Positions 55,326-63,251 of a stretch of 64,000 bases of DNA are shown piece after piece. Below the pieces are notes generated by a model. That model worked only from the letters and a program-made list of their open reading frames with translations. It did not search any database and was not told where the DNA came from. The stretch spans positions 1 to 64,000 of the forward strand of contig NZ_BMWH01000005.1 in assembly GCF_014651135.1 (NCBI RefSeq), read 5' to 3'. Every line of letters starts with the position of its first letter. Positions within the stretch are counted from its first letter, which is position 1. The position numbers were made by a program, and so were the translations under genes. This DNA comes from Streptomyces echinoruber. GTDB lineage: Bacteria > Actinomycetota > Actinomycetes > Streptomycetales > Streptomycetaceae.

Positions 55326-56693
55326 TCAGGCCGTCGACGGCGTGGGGCGTACCGCGGCCACCAGCAGCAGGGCGAGCAGTCCGCCCGCGGCCAGGACCAT
55401 GCCGGAGGAGGACAAGGTGGCCAGCGGTGCCAGTGCGGCGACTCCGAGCGCGCTGCCCGCCTGCCGGCCGGCGTTGAACGCGCCCTGGCCGGTGGCCGCG
55501 AGTTCCTTCGGAGCGGCGATGGCCATGTCCGCGGTCGCCGCCGGAATGGCGAGCGTGGAACCGAACGAGAGCGTGGCCTGGGCGACGATGATCAGGGCGA
55601 GCGGCGTGTCGTCCGAGGCGAAGGCGAGCACCGCACCGGCCGCCGTGTCCAGGGCGAGCCCGACGAGGATCACCCGGCGGGCACCGATCCGGGCGACGAG
55701 ACGGCCGGTGAGCAGCGGCATGAAGCACATCGGCAGCGTCATCGGCAGGAACGCCATGCCGGTCTCGAACGCCGACAGGCCCCGTTCCTCGACCATCCAC
55801 TGCGTCAGCGCGTACAGCACCCCGTAGAAGACGAACGAGGCCACGGCGCCGGCCACGATGTCCGCCCGTACCCGCGCCAGTCCGATCAGGGCCGAGGGCA
55901 GGATCGGCGCCGTGGCCCGGCGCTCGACGGCGAACAGCGCGGTGAACGCCGCGGCCGCGAGCACCAGCGACAAAAGCGGCAGCACACGCCCCCAGCCCTC
56001 GGTTCCGGCGTCGATGAGGCCGAACGTGAGCGCGGCCAGGGCCAGGACCGACAGCCCGATTCCTGCCCGGTCCACCGCGCGGACCGAGGCCGGGCGTCCG
56101 TCCGGCAGTCCGCGGGAGGCGAGCAACGTGGCGGCCACGATGACCGGGTTGACGAGGAACACCAGCCGCCAGCCGCCCAGTTCGACGAGCGCGCCGCCGA
56201 GAACGGGGCCCGCGATGAGCCCGACGGAGGTGACCGCGGCCCAGGTGCCGATGGCCTTGGCGCGCGCCGCCGGGTCGGGGTACAGCCCGGCGAGCAGGGC
56301 CAGTGACGCCGGGACCATGCCCGCGGCGGCGACGCCCAGCAGCGCCCGCCCGGCGATGAGGGATCCGGCGTCGGGCGCGGCCGCGCAGGCCAGGGACAGC
56401 ACGCCGAAGGCCAGAACGGACCCTCGGTAGACCCTGCGGGCGCCGAGCCTGTCCGCCACCGCGCCGGAGGCGAGGAGCAGACCGGCGAAGACGATCGTGT
56501 AGGCGTCGAGGGCCCAGGGCAGGGCCGCCTCGCTCGCGTGCAGATCGGAATGGACGTCGGGGAGCGCGACATTGAGGATGGAGGTGTCGAGGAGGACGAG
56601 GAAATTGCCCGCGGCGATTCCCGCGAACAGGCCACGCCGTCGCGGCGGCACCCGGTGGGAAGGCGCGATCGCCCTTTCCCTGGCAAACGTCAT
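55326..56693 (-). CDS. MFS exporter, DHA2 family (14-TM type)
   Basis: A 455-residue drug:H+ antiporter. [14 protein letters not shown] in TM1 is the D1 signature of DHA2 transporters; motif A reads [15 protein letters not shown]; motif C-like [19 protein letters not shown] lies in TM5. Fourteen hydrophobic segments can be counted. The arrangement within the operon suggests it exports the product or a toxic intermediate of the cluster. Confidence 0.95.
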   Translation of the reverse strand: MTFARERAIAPSHRVPPRRRGLFAGIAAGNFLVLLDTSILNVALPDVHSDLHASEAALPWALDAYTIVFAGLLLASGAVADRLGARRVYRGSVLAFGVLSLACAAAPDAGSLIAGRALLGVAAAGMVPASLALLAGLYPDPAARAKAIGTWAAVTSVGLIAGPVLGGALVELGGWRLVFLVNPVIVAATLLASRGLPDGRPASVRAVDRAGIGLSVLALAALTFGLIDAGTEGWGRVLPLLSLVLAAAAFTALFAVERRATAPILPSALIGLARVRADIVAGAVASFVFYGVLYALTQWMVEERGLSAFETGMAFLPMTLPMCFMPLLTGRLVARIGARRVILVGLALDTAAGAVLAFASDDTPLALIIVAQATLSFGSTLAIPAATADMAIAAPKELAATGQGAFNAGRQAGSALGVAALAPLATLSSSGMVLAAGGLLALLLVAAVRPTPSTA

Positions 56694-56765
56694 GAGGAAT
56701 TCCCGTTCGAAGGATGGCGGCCGATGTGGCGGCCGATGTGGTCGGCCGAATCGCGTCGTCGCGGA

Positions 56766-57896
56766 TCAGGCCGCGTTGTTGAGGAAACGCGGCCCGTAGA
56801 AGACGGGCCGGTCCAGATCGGTGTAGCGCTCCAGGGCCCTGAATTCCCTGGGGTAGAGCTCCTCCAGCCGGGCGACGACCGTCGGTGGAATCTCGTTGCG
56901 CATGATCGTGAAGCAGGAACGCACCCGCATCTGGTCCATCTGGGTGACCGCGGCGCCGAGCGAGGGCCACCAGGTCTCCACCGGGCCGTTCCAGGTGGTG
57001 TCCAGCGCGAGCATCATCCGGGTGTAGGCCTCGTCGAACGATTCGAGTTCCTTGCGCACCTCGGGCCCGCGCGGATCGAGGGCCAGCACGGCCTCGTAGC
57101 CGTCCGCGGGAACGGCCAGGGTGTTGACGACCACCGGCCAGGCGATCGGCTCACCGGTGAAGAACTCGCGCTCCGTCTCCAAGGAGAAGGGCACGGAGTC
57201 GAGGGGCCGATAGCGCCGGCCGTAGCGCAGCTCGGCGAACCGGGCGTAGTGCGAGCCCTCCTTCTGGAAGGCCGCGGCGGCCGTCTCCACGGTGCCCTCG
57301 CCACCGCCTTCGCCCTGCTCGGTGATGATGTCCAGGGCGTGGAGGAAGGAGGCGACCGGGTCCGGGTCGTCCCTGCCGAACGTGAGGTAGCCGAGGTTTC
57401 CCCCGACCTGGTTGGCCGGTCCGCCGAGGCGTACGGCCCGTTCGACGGCCCTGGCGTTGCGCTTGATCGCGTCCCGGATCGCGTCGTAGAACGCGCCGAT
57501 CGTGGGGTAGGCGGAGCCGCGCTGCCGGGCGTTGAGCACGAATCGCGGCGCTTCCAGCCGCATGAACGCCTTGAGCGTGGCCTGCGACAGCTTCGCCGGC
57601 CGCGGCCTCAGGTCGGGGGCGACCCCGCCCGGCAGGCCGCTGCCGGGATAGGACGGTGCGAGGCCTTTGATCGCGGGGCTTCCGCCGAGTGCGGCGACCA
57701 TGTTGGCGGCGATGGCCATGTGGACCATCTCTTCCATCAGGACGCTGCGGATGGTGTTGTACGACGGGTAGTTCTGCACCTCGAGCGAGTACATCGCGGC
57801 GCAGTACAGCGGCATGGTGGAGTGCTCCAGCGCGACCGCCGTCTGCAGGGCACCGCGGATCCAGCTGAGGTCTCTGAGGTCGACCGGTGTGGGCAT
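56766..57896 (-). CDS. Ferritin-like protein (VioB-type iminophenylpyruvate dimer synthase domain)
   Basis: A 376-residue protein. Residues about 8-240 are a ferritin-like four-helix domain: ALQTAVALEHSTMPLYCAAM with Glu24, VLMEEMVHMAIAANMVAALG with the EExxH metal motif Glu55/Glu56/His59, and GSHYARFAELRYG with another Glu/His set. This is the domain found in VioB/RebD-type enzymes (iminophenylpyruvate dimer synthase), which couple imine dimers in bisindole pathways. The heme-binding part of VioB is absent and no VioA-like oxidase is nearby, so a different carbon- or nitrogen-coupling or a di-metal oxidase role is likely. Confidence 0.88.
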   Translation of the reverse strand: MPTPVDLRDLSWIRGALQTAVALEHSTMPLYCAAMYSLEVQNYPSYNTIRSVLMEEMVHMAIAANMVAALGGSPAIKGLAPSYPGSGLPGGVAPDLRPRPAKLSQATLKAFMRLEAPRFVLNARQRGSAYPTIGAFYDAIRDAIKRNARAVERAVRLGGPANQVGGNLGYLTFGRDDPDPVASFLHALDIITEQGEGGGEGTVETAAAAFQKEGSHYARFAELRYGRRYRPLDSVPFSLETEREFFTGEPIAWPVVVNTLAVPADGYEAVLALDPRGPEVRKELESFDEAYTRMMLALDTTWNGPVETWWPSLGAAVTQMDQMRVRSCFTIMRNEIPPTVVARLEELYPREFRALERYTDLDRPVFYGPRFLNNAA

Positions 57897-57921
57897 GGCA
57901 GGCTCCCGGGTGCGTCGGCGC

Positions 57922-58731
57922 TCAGGCTTCGGCGGACTCGTCGAGCGGCGGGTAGAGCATCGGCTGGAAGAAGTCCTGGAAGGACTCCTCCAGTTCGGGG
58001 TGCTGGTAGAACTCCGGCCCGGTCTCCTCGAAGATCGCGTCCCCGATGCCGCCGAGGGTGTCGAACATCATCGAGACGACGGTGCCGACCTCCCGGCCGA
58101 AGTAGTGGGCGACCAGGGCGACCGCACCCCCGTTCACGCCGTAGGAGCCGGTGAACGTCCAGATGCGCGAGGCGGTGTTGGCGATCCACATCCGGCGGGC
58201 CACGGGGACGTTGAAGCCCTCGCCGCGCAGGCCGCGGGCCACGGCCGCGACGCAGGTCAGGGGTTCGTCGTTGACGATTCCGGACCGGGCGAGGACGCCG
58301 ACGCCCGAGCAGTTGGCGGCGATCACCTTGCCGGCCTCGTGGTGGCGGCGGATGAGCTTGTGCACGCGGTCGTCGGTCAGCAGCGCGCCGGATCCGACGC
58401 CGCCGGGGATGTAGAGGATGTCGAACAGGTCGTCGTCGCCCAGTACGGAGTCGGCGACGACGTTGGTGCCCATCTGCATCTTGACGACTCCCGGCTCCAG
58501 GGAGACCAGACGCACGTCCAGGTCGCGGTTGGCGGCCTCCCGCTCCCACGGCGCGATCTGCCCGCTGGTGACCATCGCGGCGCCCTTGAAGATCTCCAGC
58601 GGCGTGATGGTGTCCTGCTCGGAGCACGCCTCGTAGCCGAGGACCGCGATGGAGCCGATCTGGGCCGGCGCCGCCGATGCCCCTGCCGGGGTCCTCGTCC
58701 CGCGTGCGGAGGTGGATGTAGGTGTGCTCAC
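57922..58731 (-). CDS. DJ-1/PfpI family protein (isonitrile-hydratase-like)
   Basis: A 269-residue protein from GTG 58731 behind GGGGGAG. The DJ-1 core spans about 25-215 after a Ser/Thr/Ala-rich leader: LGYEACSEQD, TPLEIFKG with Glu46, DILYIPGGVGSGAL, and the nucleophile elbow AANCSGVGVLA with Cys141. The acid-plus-cysteine arrangement resembles isonitrile hydratase and the N-terminal domain of GlxA-type regulators, but there is no AraC HTH. First gene of the leftward operon; its 55-residue C-terminal extension FFQPMLYPPLDE is unusual. Confidence 0.92.
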   Translation of the reverse strand: MSTPTSTSARGTRTPAGASAAPAQIGSIAVLGYEACSEQDTITPLEIFKGAAMVTSGQIAPWEREAANRDLDVRLVSLEPGVVKMQMGTNVVADSVLGDDDLFDILYIPGGVGSGALLTDDRVHKLIRRHHEAGKVIAANCSGVGVLARSGIVNDEPLTCVAAVARGLRGEGFNVPVARRMWIANTASRIWTFTGSYGVNGGAVALVAHYFGREVGTVVSMMFDTLGGIGDAIFEETGPEFYQHPELEESFQDFFQPMLYPPLDESAEA

Positions 58732-58824
58732 AGTGCTCCCCCATTCGTGTCGGTCTCGCCACAGGAACCCTGCCAACGGCCCGGGAGCGGCATCAAATAA
58801 GCGATCGAAGGGGGGTCATTACTT

Positions 58825-58908
58825 CGGTGAGGACCCCCGAGACGGTTATCGGGGACTGCCGTCGCCGCTATTTGGTTGGTTCAAGCCACCCGGCTAGCGT
58901 CCTCACCG
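58825..58908. promoter_or_regulatory. Nested inverted repeats in the divergent promoter region
   Basis: CGGTGAGGAC (58825-58834) and GTCCTCACCG (58899-58908) are perfect complements 64 bp apart; between them CCCCGA (58835-58840) and TCGGGG (58849-58854) form a second inverted repeat. Sits between the starts of the two operons (58731 and 58951) and is the natural binding site for the LysR regulator encoded at 62046. Confidence 0.65.
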
Positions 58909-58950
58909 GACCTCGGGTCCACGACTCAACTGCTCGATTGGGGGATCGAC

Positions 58951-59715
58951 ATGTCTGAGATGACGGGGAATCTAAGGCCGACCGATATGGCGGTGAGAAT
59001 CGATCCGGGGCCTAGGGATTTCGCCGCGCTGAACGAGGTGGTCCGCAAGGGTTCCCGCATCGGGAACGAAAGCCTGGACGGGGACGGCCACCTGAACGAG
59101 ATCATTCCCAAGCCGTGGGGGATCGAATACCGCATCTACGTCGACGACTTCATCGACGTGTGGAATCTGAGGATCGACGAGGGCGAGTCCACGTCGATGC
59201 ACGTGCACCCCCGCAAGCTGACCTATCTGCTCTGCCTGGCGGGGCAGGGGGTGACCGACACGCTGACCGGCGAGGTCCCGGTGGGTGCCGGATCGATCCT
59301 GCGCATCGGGGGCGGTGCCTTCCACTCGTCCCGGAGCGTCGGCCCCGGCCCGCTGTGGCTGGTCGAGGTCGAGGCACCGCGCAACAAGTTCGACCTGATC
59401 CGGCTGCGTGACGCCTACGACCGCCAGGGCACGGCCTACGAGCAGCAGCACGCCGAGGCACCCGACCTGCCGGCGAGGCAGGTGACGTATCTGCCGCAGG
59501 CGCGCCTGCGGGAACGGTCCCCGGGCGCGGAGTTCGCGTTCTCCATCCGGGCCGGCGCGGACGTGTTCTACCGGCGCCAGGAGCAGGACCTCTTCCACAT
59601 CCCGCTCGGTCTGACCGGAGTGGTCACCGGCGAGGTCGACATCCTCGCCCCCGCACTGGGCGACGCCCGCCGTCCCGCGCTGGACCAGTACTACCTCTCC
59701 CTCGCACTCGCCTGA
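58951..59715 (+). CDS. Cupin-domain protein
   Basis: A 254-residue protein from ATG 58951 with GGGGGA upstream, first of the rightward operon. Cupin motif 1: SMHVHPRKLTYLLCLAGQG with His84, His86 and Lys89 where Glu usually sits; motif 2: GAFHSSRSVG with His125. The second half repeats a weaker barrel (FRAGADVFYRRQ). A three-His, no-Glu metal site is seen in some dioxygenases and in quercetinase-like enzymes. Possibly a metal-dependent oxygenase or isomerase of the pathway. Confidence 0.88.
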   Translation: MSEMTGNLRPTDMAVRIDPGPRDFAALNEVVRKGSRIGNESLDGDGHLNEIIPKPWGIEYRIYVDDFIDVWNLRIDEGESTSMHVHPRKLTYLLCLAGQGVTDTLTGEVPVGAGSILRIGGGAFHSSRSVGPGPLWLVEVEAPRNKFDLIRLRDAYDRQGTAYEQQHAEAPDLPARQVTYLPQARLRERSPGAEFAFSIRAGADVFYRRQEQDLFHIPLGLTGVVTGEVDILAPALGDARRPALDQYYLSLALA

Positions 59716-59768
59716 CCGCCGACCCGGCCACAAGGCCAGAACCACAAGGCCAGAAAAGGAGCACACTC

Positions 59769-60314
59769 ATGCCCAGTGCCGTCATCATCACCGGCCCCGG
59801 CTTCCAGGACCACGACGTGGTCTACACCTACTACCGGCTTCTTGAAGAGGGCTGGCACGTGGACGTGGCCACCCGCAACGGCGCCGACGTCGTCGGCAAG
59901 TACGGCGTCCCGCTTCCCATGGACAAGACCGCCAAGCCGCTGATCGCCTTCGAGCAGCTGGACGCCGCGGCGTACGACGCGGTGATCCTCACCGGCGGCC
60001 ACGAGGCGCCCGACCGGGTGCGCCAGGACGCCCGTGTCCTGGACTTCGTCCGCGCCATGGACGCGGCCGAGAAGGTCGTCGCCGGGCTCTGCCACGGCCC
60101 GTGGATCATGGTTTCCGCCGGCGTGCTCAAAGGCCGCCGTGCCTGCGCCTACATAGGTCTGCGCGACGACGTGATCAACGCCGGCGCCGACGTCGTCGAC
60201 TCCGACGTGATCGTCGACGGCCACATCATCACCTGCTCGTACTACGCCTACGTCGGCCGGTTCATGCGGCAGGTCTTCGAAACGGTCGCCAAGAAGCAGG
60301 TGGCGACGGCCTGA
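59769..60314 (+). CDS. DJ-1/PfpI family protein (PfpI-type)
   Basis: A 181-residue single-domain protein, ATG 59769 behind AAAGGAG. Starts VIITGPGFQDHDVVYTYYRL, then WHVDVATRNGADV, AVILTGGHEAPD, and the elbow AGLCHGPWIM with Cys108-His109, ending in SCYYAYVGRFMRQVFE-like SYYAYVGRFMRQVFE. Closest in layout to PfpI/YhbO proteins and to bacterial deglycase/hydratase members of the superfamily. The acid position usually Glu near residue 14 reads Asp16. Second gene of the rightward operon. Confidence 0.92.
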   Translation: MPSAVIITGPGFQDHDVVYTYYRLLEEGWHVDVATRNGADVVGKYGVPLPMDKTAKPLIAFEQLDAAAYDAVILTGGHEAPDRVRQDARVLDFVRAMDAAEKVVAGLCHGPWIMVSAGVLKGRRACAYIGLRDDVINAGADVVDSDVIVDGHIITCSYYAYVGRFMRQVFETVAKKQVATA

Positions 60315-60394
60315 GCGCGGCCGCCGCGACCCGCGCGGGCCGGGGGCCCAGTCCCCCGTACGGCGCCCGCCCCGCGCATCCCCGAGGAGGCACC

Positions 60395-61126
60395 TTGCTG
60401 ATACTCGACTTCGACGGCGTCATCGCCGACGCCTTCACCGAGTGCGCCGTCGTCACCCACTACGCCGACCACGACCCGGACACGATCGCGGCCAAGCCGG
60501 TCGCCGAACTCGCGGCGGCCCTGCCCGCCGGGTTCGTGTCCCGCTTCCGCACGGTCCGCACCCATGCCCGGCTGCTGGACGACTTCATGGTGGCGCGCGA
60601 CCCCGCCGCCGCCTCGATCCGGGGCGCCGACGACTTCGCGGCCCTCGCGGCCCGCATCCCGGGACCCCGGCGCGACGCCCTGGTGCGGGGCGCGACCGCG
60701 GTACGGGCCGCGCTGCGGGAGCGACGGCGTACGGAGTGGCTGGGCCTGCACACCCTGTACCCGGGGATCGCCGGGCTGCTGCGCCGCCACCGCGGCCGGG
60801 GCACGTCGATCGTCACGGCCAAGGACGAGCAGAGCGTGTGGGAGATACTGGCCCACCACGGTCTGGACGTCACCGTGGCCCAGGTCGTCGGCGAGTGCTC
60901 GGACAAGCGCACGGCCGTGCGGCGGCTGGCCGCGGCCGACGGACTCCCGCCGCAGGCCGTGACGTTCATCGACGACCACCTCACCAACGCGCTCGCGGTA
61001 CGCGACACGGGCGCCACGAGCCTGTGGGCGTGGTGGGGCTACCACACGCCCGAGCACGTCGAGCGTGCCATCGCACGCAAACAGCGGCGGGTGTACCTGC
61101 CCGAACTGGCGGAGCTGACCGCCTGA
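60395..61126 (+). CDS. HAD-superfamily phosphatase
   Basis: A 243-residue haloacid dehalogenase-fold hydrolase. I choose TTG 60395 because GAGGAGG ends five bases upstream and the protein then starts LLILDFDGVIADAF with motif I DFDG(V/T); CTG 60398 is an alternative. Motif II is SIVTAKDEQS (Thr plus Lys) and motif III/IV IDDHLTNALA. Cap region is short. Phosphatases of this type in natural-product clusters release phosphate from a pathway intermediate. Third gene of the rightward operon. Confidence 0.88.
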   Translation: MLILDFDGVIADAFTECAVVTHYADHDPDTIAAKPVAELAAALPAGFVSRFRTVRTHARLLDDFMVARDPAAASIRGADDFAALAARIPGPRRDALVRGATAVRAALRERRRTEWLGLHTLYPGIAGLLRRHRGRGTSIVTAKDEQSVWEILAHHGLDVTVAQVVGECSDKRTAVRRLAAADGLPPQAVTFIDDHLTNALAVRDTGATSLWAWWGYHTPEHVERAIARKQRRVYLPELAELTA

Positions 61127-61184
61127 TCGGCGCCCCGGCCCGTTTCCGCGCACCACGCCCCACACCACACTCCGGAGGATTGCC

Positions 61185-61850
61185 ATGCCGAACGTTCTCT
61201 TCGCCCTCACCTCGCACGGCCGGCTCGGCGAGACCGGCCGCGCCACCGGCTTCTACGTCCCCGAAGTCGCCCACCCCGCCGAGGTGTTCCGCGCGGCCGG
61301 CTGGGACCTCGCGTTCGTGTCGGTCGCGGGAGGACGGCCCCCGCGCGACGGGATCAAGCCCGACGACACCGTCACGGCCCGCTTCCTGACCGACCACGAG
61401 GCCGCACTCGCCGACACCCCCACGGCCGACGACCTCGACGCCGCCGACTACGACGCCGTCTACTTCGCGGGGGGCCACGGCACCATGTGGGACTTCCCCG
61501 GCGCGACCGCGCTGACCCGGCTGGCGGCAGCCGTCCACGAGCGCGGCGGGGTCGTCGCCGCCGTCTGCCACGGCCCGGCCGCCCTGGTGAACCTCACCCT
61601 GGCGGACGGCTCCCACCTGGTCGCCGGCAAGCAGGTCTCGTCCTTCACCAATGAGGAGGAGGCCGCTGTCGGGCTGACCGACGTGGTGCCCTTCGCGCTG
61701 GAGACGGCGCTGATCGAGCGGGGCGCGAAGTTCACCAAGGCCGCGAACTTCACCGAGCACGCGGTGGCCGACACCCGTCTCGTGACGGGCCAGAATCCGG
61801 CGTCCGCCGCCCGGGTCGCCGAGCTGACGATCCTCCAGTACGCGGCCTGA
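61185..61850 (+). CDS. DJ-1 family protein (Hsp31/class I glutamine-amidotransferase-like type)
   Basis: A 221-residue protein, ATG 61185 behind GGAGGA. Starts VLFALTSHGRLGETGRATGF with the Hsp31-type TGFYVPEVAHP containing catalytic Glu27, then DYDAVYFAGGHGTMWDFPG and the elbow AAVCHGPAAL with Cys128-His129. This is the Hsp31/HchA-like clade, reported as glyoxalase III or chaperone/deglycase. It is the third DJ-1 protein in 3.9 kb, each from a different clade. Ends 23 bases before a strong terminator. Confidence 0.93.
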   Translation: MPNVLFALTSHGRLGETGRATGFYVPEVAHPAEVFRAAGWDLAFVSVAGGRPPRDGIKPDDTVTARFLTDHEAALADTPTADDLDAADYDAVYFAGGHGTMWDFPGATALTRLAAAVHERGGVVAAVCHGPAALVNLTLADGSHLVAGKQVSSFTNEEEAAVGLTDVVPFALETALIERGAKFTKAANFTEHAVADTRLVTGQNPASAARVAELTILQYAA

Positions 61851-61872
61851 CCTGCGCGAAAGACCGAGCCGG

Positions 61873-61913
61873 CACATCGGCGGGGCGGGTTCGGACACCG
61901 CCCCGCCGATGTG
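61873..61913 (+). terminator. Terminator after the rightward operon
   Basis: CACATCGGCGGGGCGG and CCGCCCCGCCGATGTG, 16-bp perfect stem, nine-base loop. Separates the operon from the LysR gene. Confidence 0.92.
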
Positions 61914-62045
61914 GCGTCACATTTTGCCGTGTGTTGAAACCGGCTCGAACGTTTCGGCGAAGCGCGAAGGTATGGTGAGTGGTGGGTCGGGGTTTACTTG
62001 GAGGGAAACGCCCCCGGCCTTGCCGGTTGGGGGGCCGGTACTACT

Positions 62046-62942
62046 ATGCAGCTGGGTTGGCTACAGACCTTCATCGCCGTCTGCCACACGGGCTCGTTCA
62101 CCAAAGCCGCCCGGCAACTCGGGCTCACGCAGCCGGCGGTCACTCAGCAGATCCGCGGGCTGGAGAGCGAACTCGGCAAACCGCTGTTCCACCGCACACC
62201 GCAGGGCGCGACACCGACGGCCGAGGGAAAGGCGCTGGCGCACGAGATCGAGGCTTCCATGGCCGCGATCAACGCCGCGGTGTCCCGCCACTTCGACGAC
62301 ACGACGGAGCACCGCCCCATCCGCCTGGGCGGGCCGGCGGAGCTGGTGACGGCCAGGATCGTGCCGTCCATCAGCGAGTTCGTCATCGGCGGCCTCGACA
62401 TCCGCATCAGCCTCGGCGAGGCGACGGGCCTCCTGGAGGACCTCAGGAGCGGGCATCTGGACCTCGTGGTCTCCACCGTCCGGCCCCAGGGCCCCGGCGT
62501 GGACTTCACGCCCCTGACGGACGAGGAGTTCGCGCTGCTCGCCTCTCCCCAGGTCGCCGCCGGGATCCCGGCGGACGCCCTGCAGGCCGACGACCCAAGG
62601 GTCCTGGCGAAACTCCCGATGATCGCGTACGCGGAGACCTTGCCGATCATCCGCCGCTACTGGCGCGCGGTCTTCGACGCCCCGCCGCCGAGCCCGCCGG
62701 CCGTGGTCGTCCCCGACCTGCGCGCCGTGATCGCGGCCGTCACGTCGTCGGCGGGCATCTCGGTCCTGCCGACATACCTGTGCGCCGCGGAACTGGCCTC
62801 GGGAACGCTGGTCCCCCTGCTGGAGCCGGAGATCCCGCCCATCAACACCCTCTATCTGGCCACGCGTTCCGGCACACTCCTCGAACCCCGGCTGGCCCGG
62901 CTCCACGAGCACCTGGTCCGCGACGCCCGGGAGTGGACGTGA
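62046..62942 (+). CDS. LysR-family transcriptional regulator
   Basis: A 298-residue LTTR from ATG 62046. wHTH at 1-60: LQTFIAVCHTGSFTKAARQL, GLTQPAVTQQIRGLESELG; linker helix; effector-binding domain from about 90 with PIRLGGPAELVTARIVPSI, LRSGHLDLVVSTVRP and the C-terminal ISVLPTYLCAAELASGTLV. Adjacent to the DJ-1 cluster and most likely its pathway-specific regulator, acting at the nested repeats in 58825-58908. Co-inducer could be the cluster's substrate. Confidence 0.93.
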   Translation: MQLGWLQTFIAVCHTGSFTKAARQLGLTQPAVTQQIRGLESELGKPLFHRTPQGATPTAEGKALAHEIEASMAAINAAVSRHFDDTTEHRPIRLGGPAELVTARIVPSISEFVIGGLDIRISLGEATGLLEDLRSGHLDLVVSTVRPQGPGVDFTPLTDEEFALLASPQVAAGIPADALQADDPRVLAKLPMIAYAETLPIIRRYWRAVFDAPPPSPPAVVVPDLRAVIAAVTSSAGISVLPTYLCAAELASGTLVPLLEPEIPPINTLYLATRSGTLLEPRLARLHEHLVRDAREWT

Positions 62943-63251
62943 CATCCACCCGCCGGAGAAGACGCTGCCGCGGACGCCGCACCGGACGTACGCGCGGGCG
63001 GAGGAGATCCTCGGCGCCGGCGAAGGAGTGCGTCCCGGACCTCGCCGGCGGCGCGGCGGGGTGGCCACGTGGAGCGCTCCGGGCCGGTGGAGGTGGCCCG
63101 CCCCGGGGCAGGTGGAGTCGGGTCCCGGGCAGCGGGACCCCGTTGTCCCACGCGGCGCACACGGCCGCCGGATCACCCCACGAGGACGTGGAGGGCGGTC
63201 CGGCGGCCGGTCGGTGTGCGGGTTCCGGTGGTTCCGGCGGCGCGGCGGGGT
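62943..63251. other. Spacer between LysR gene and NDP-hexose 2,3-dehydratase
   Basis: 309 bases, no gene seen; composition is G/C-biased but without clear repeats or hairpins that I can support. Confidence 0.4.
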
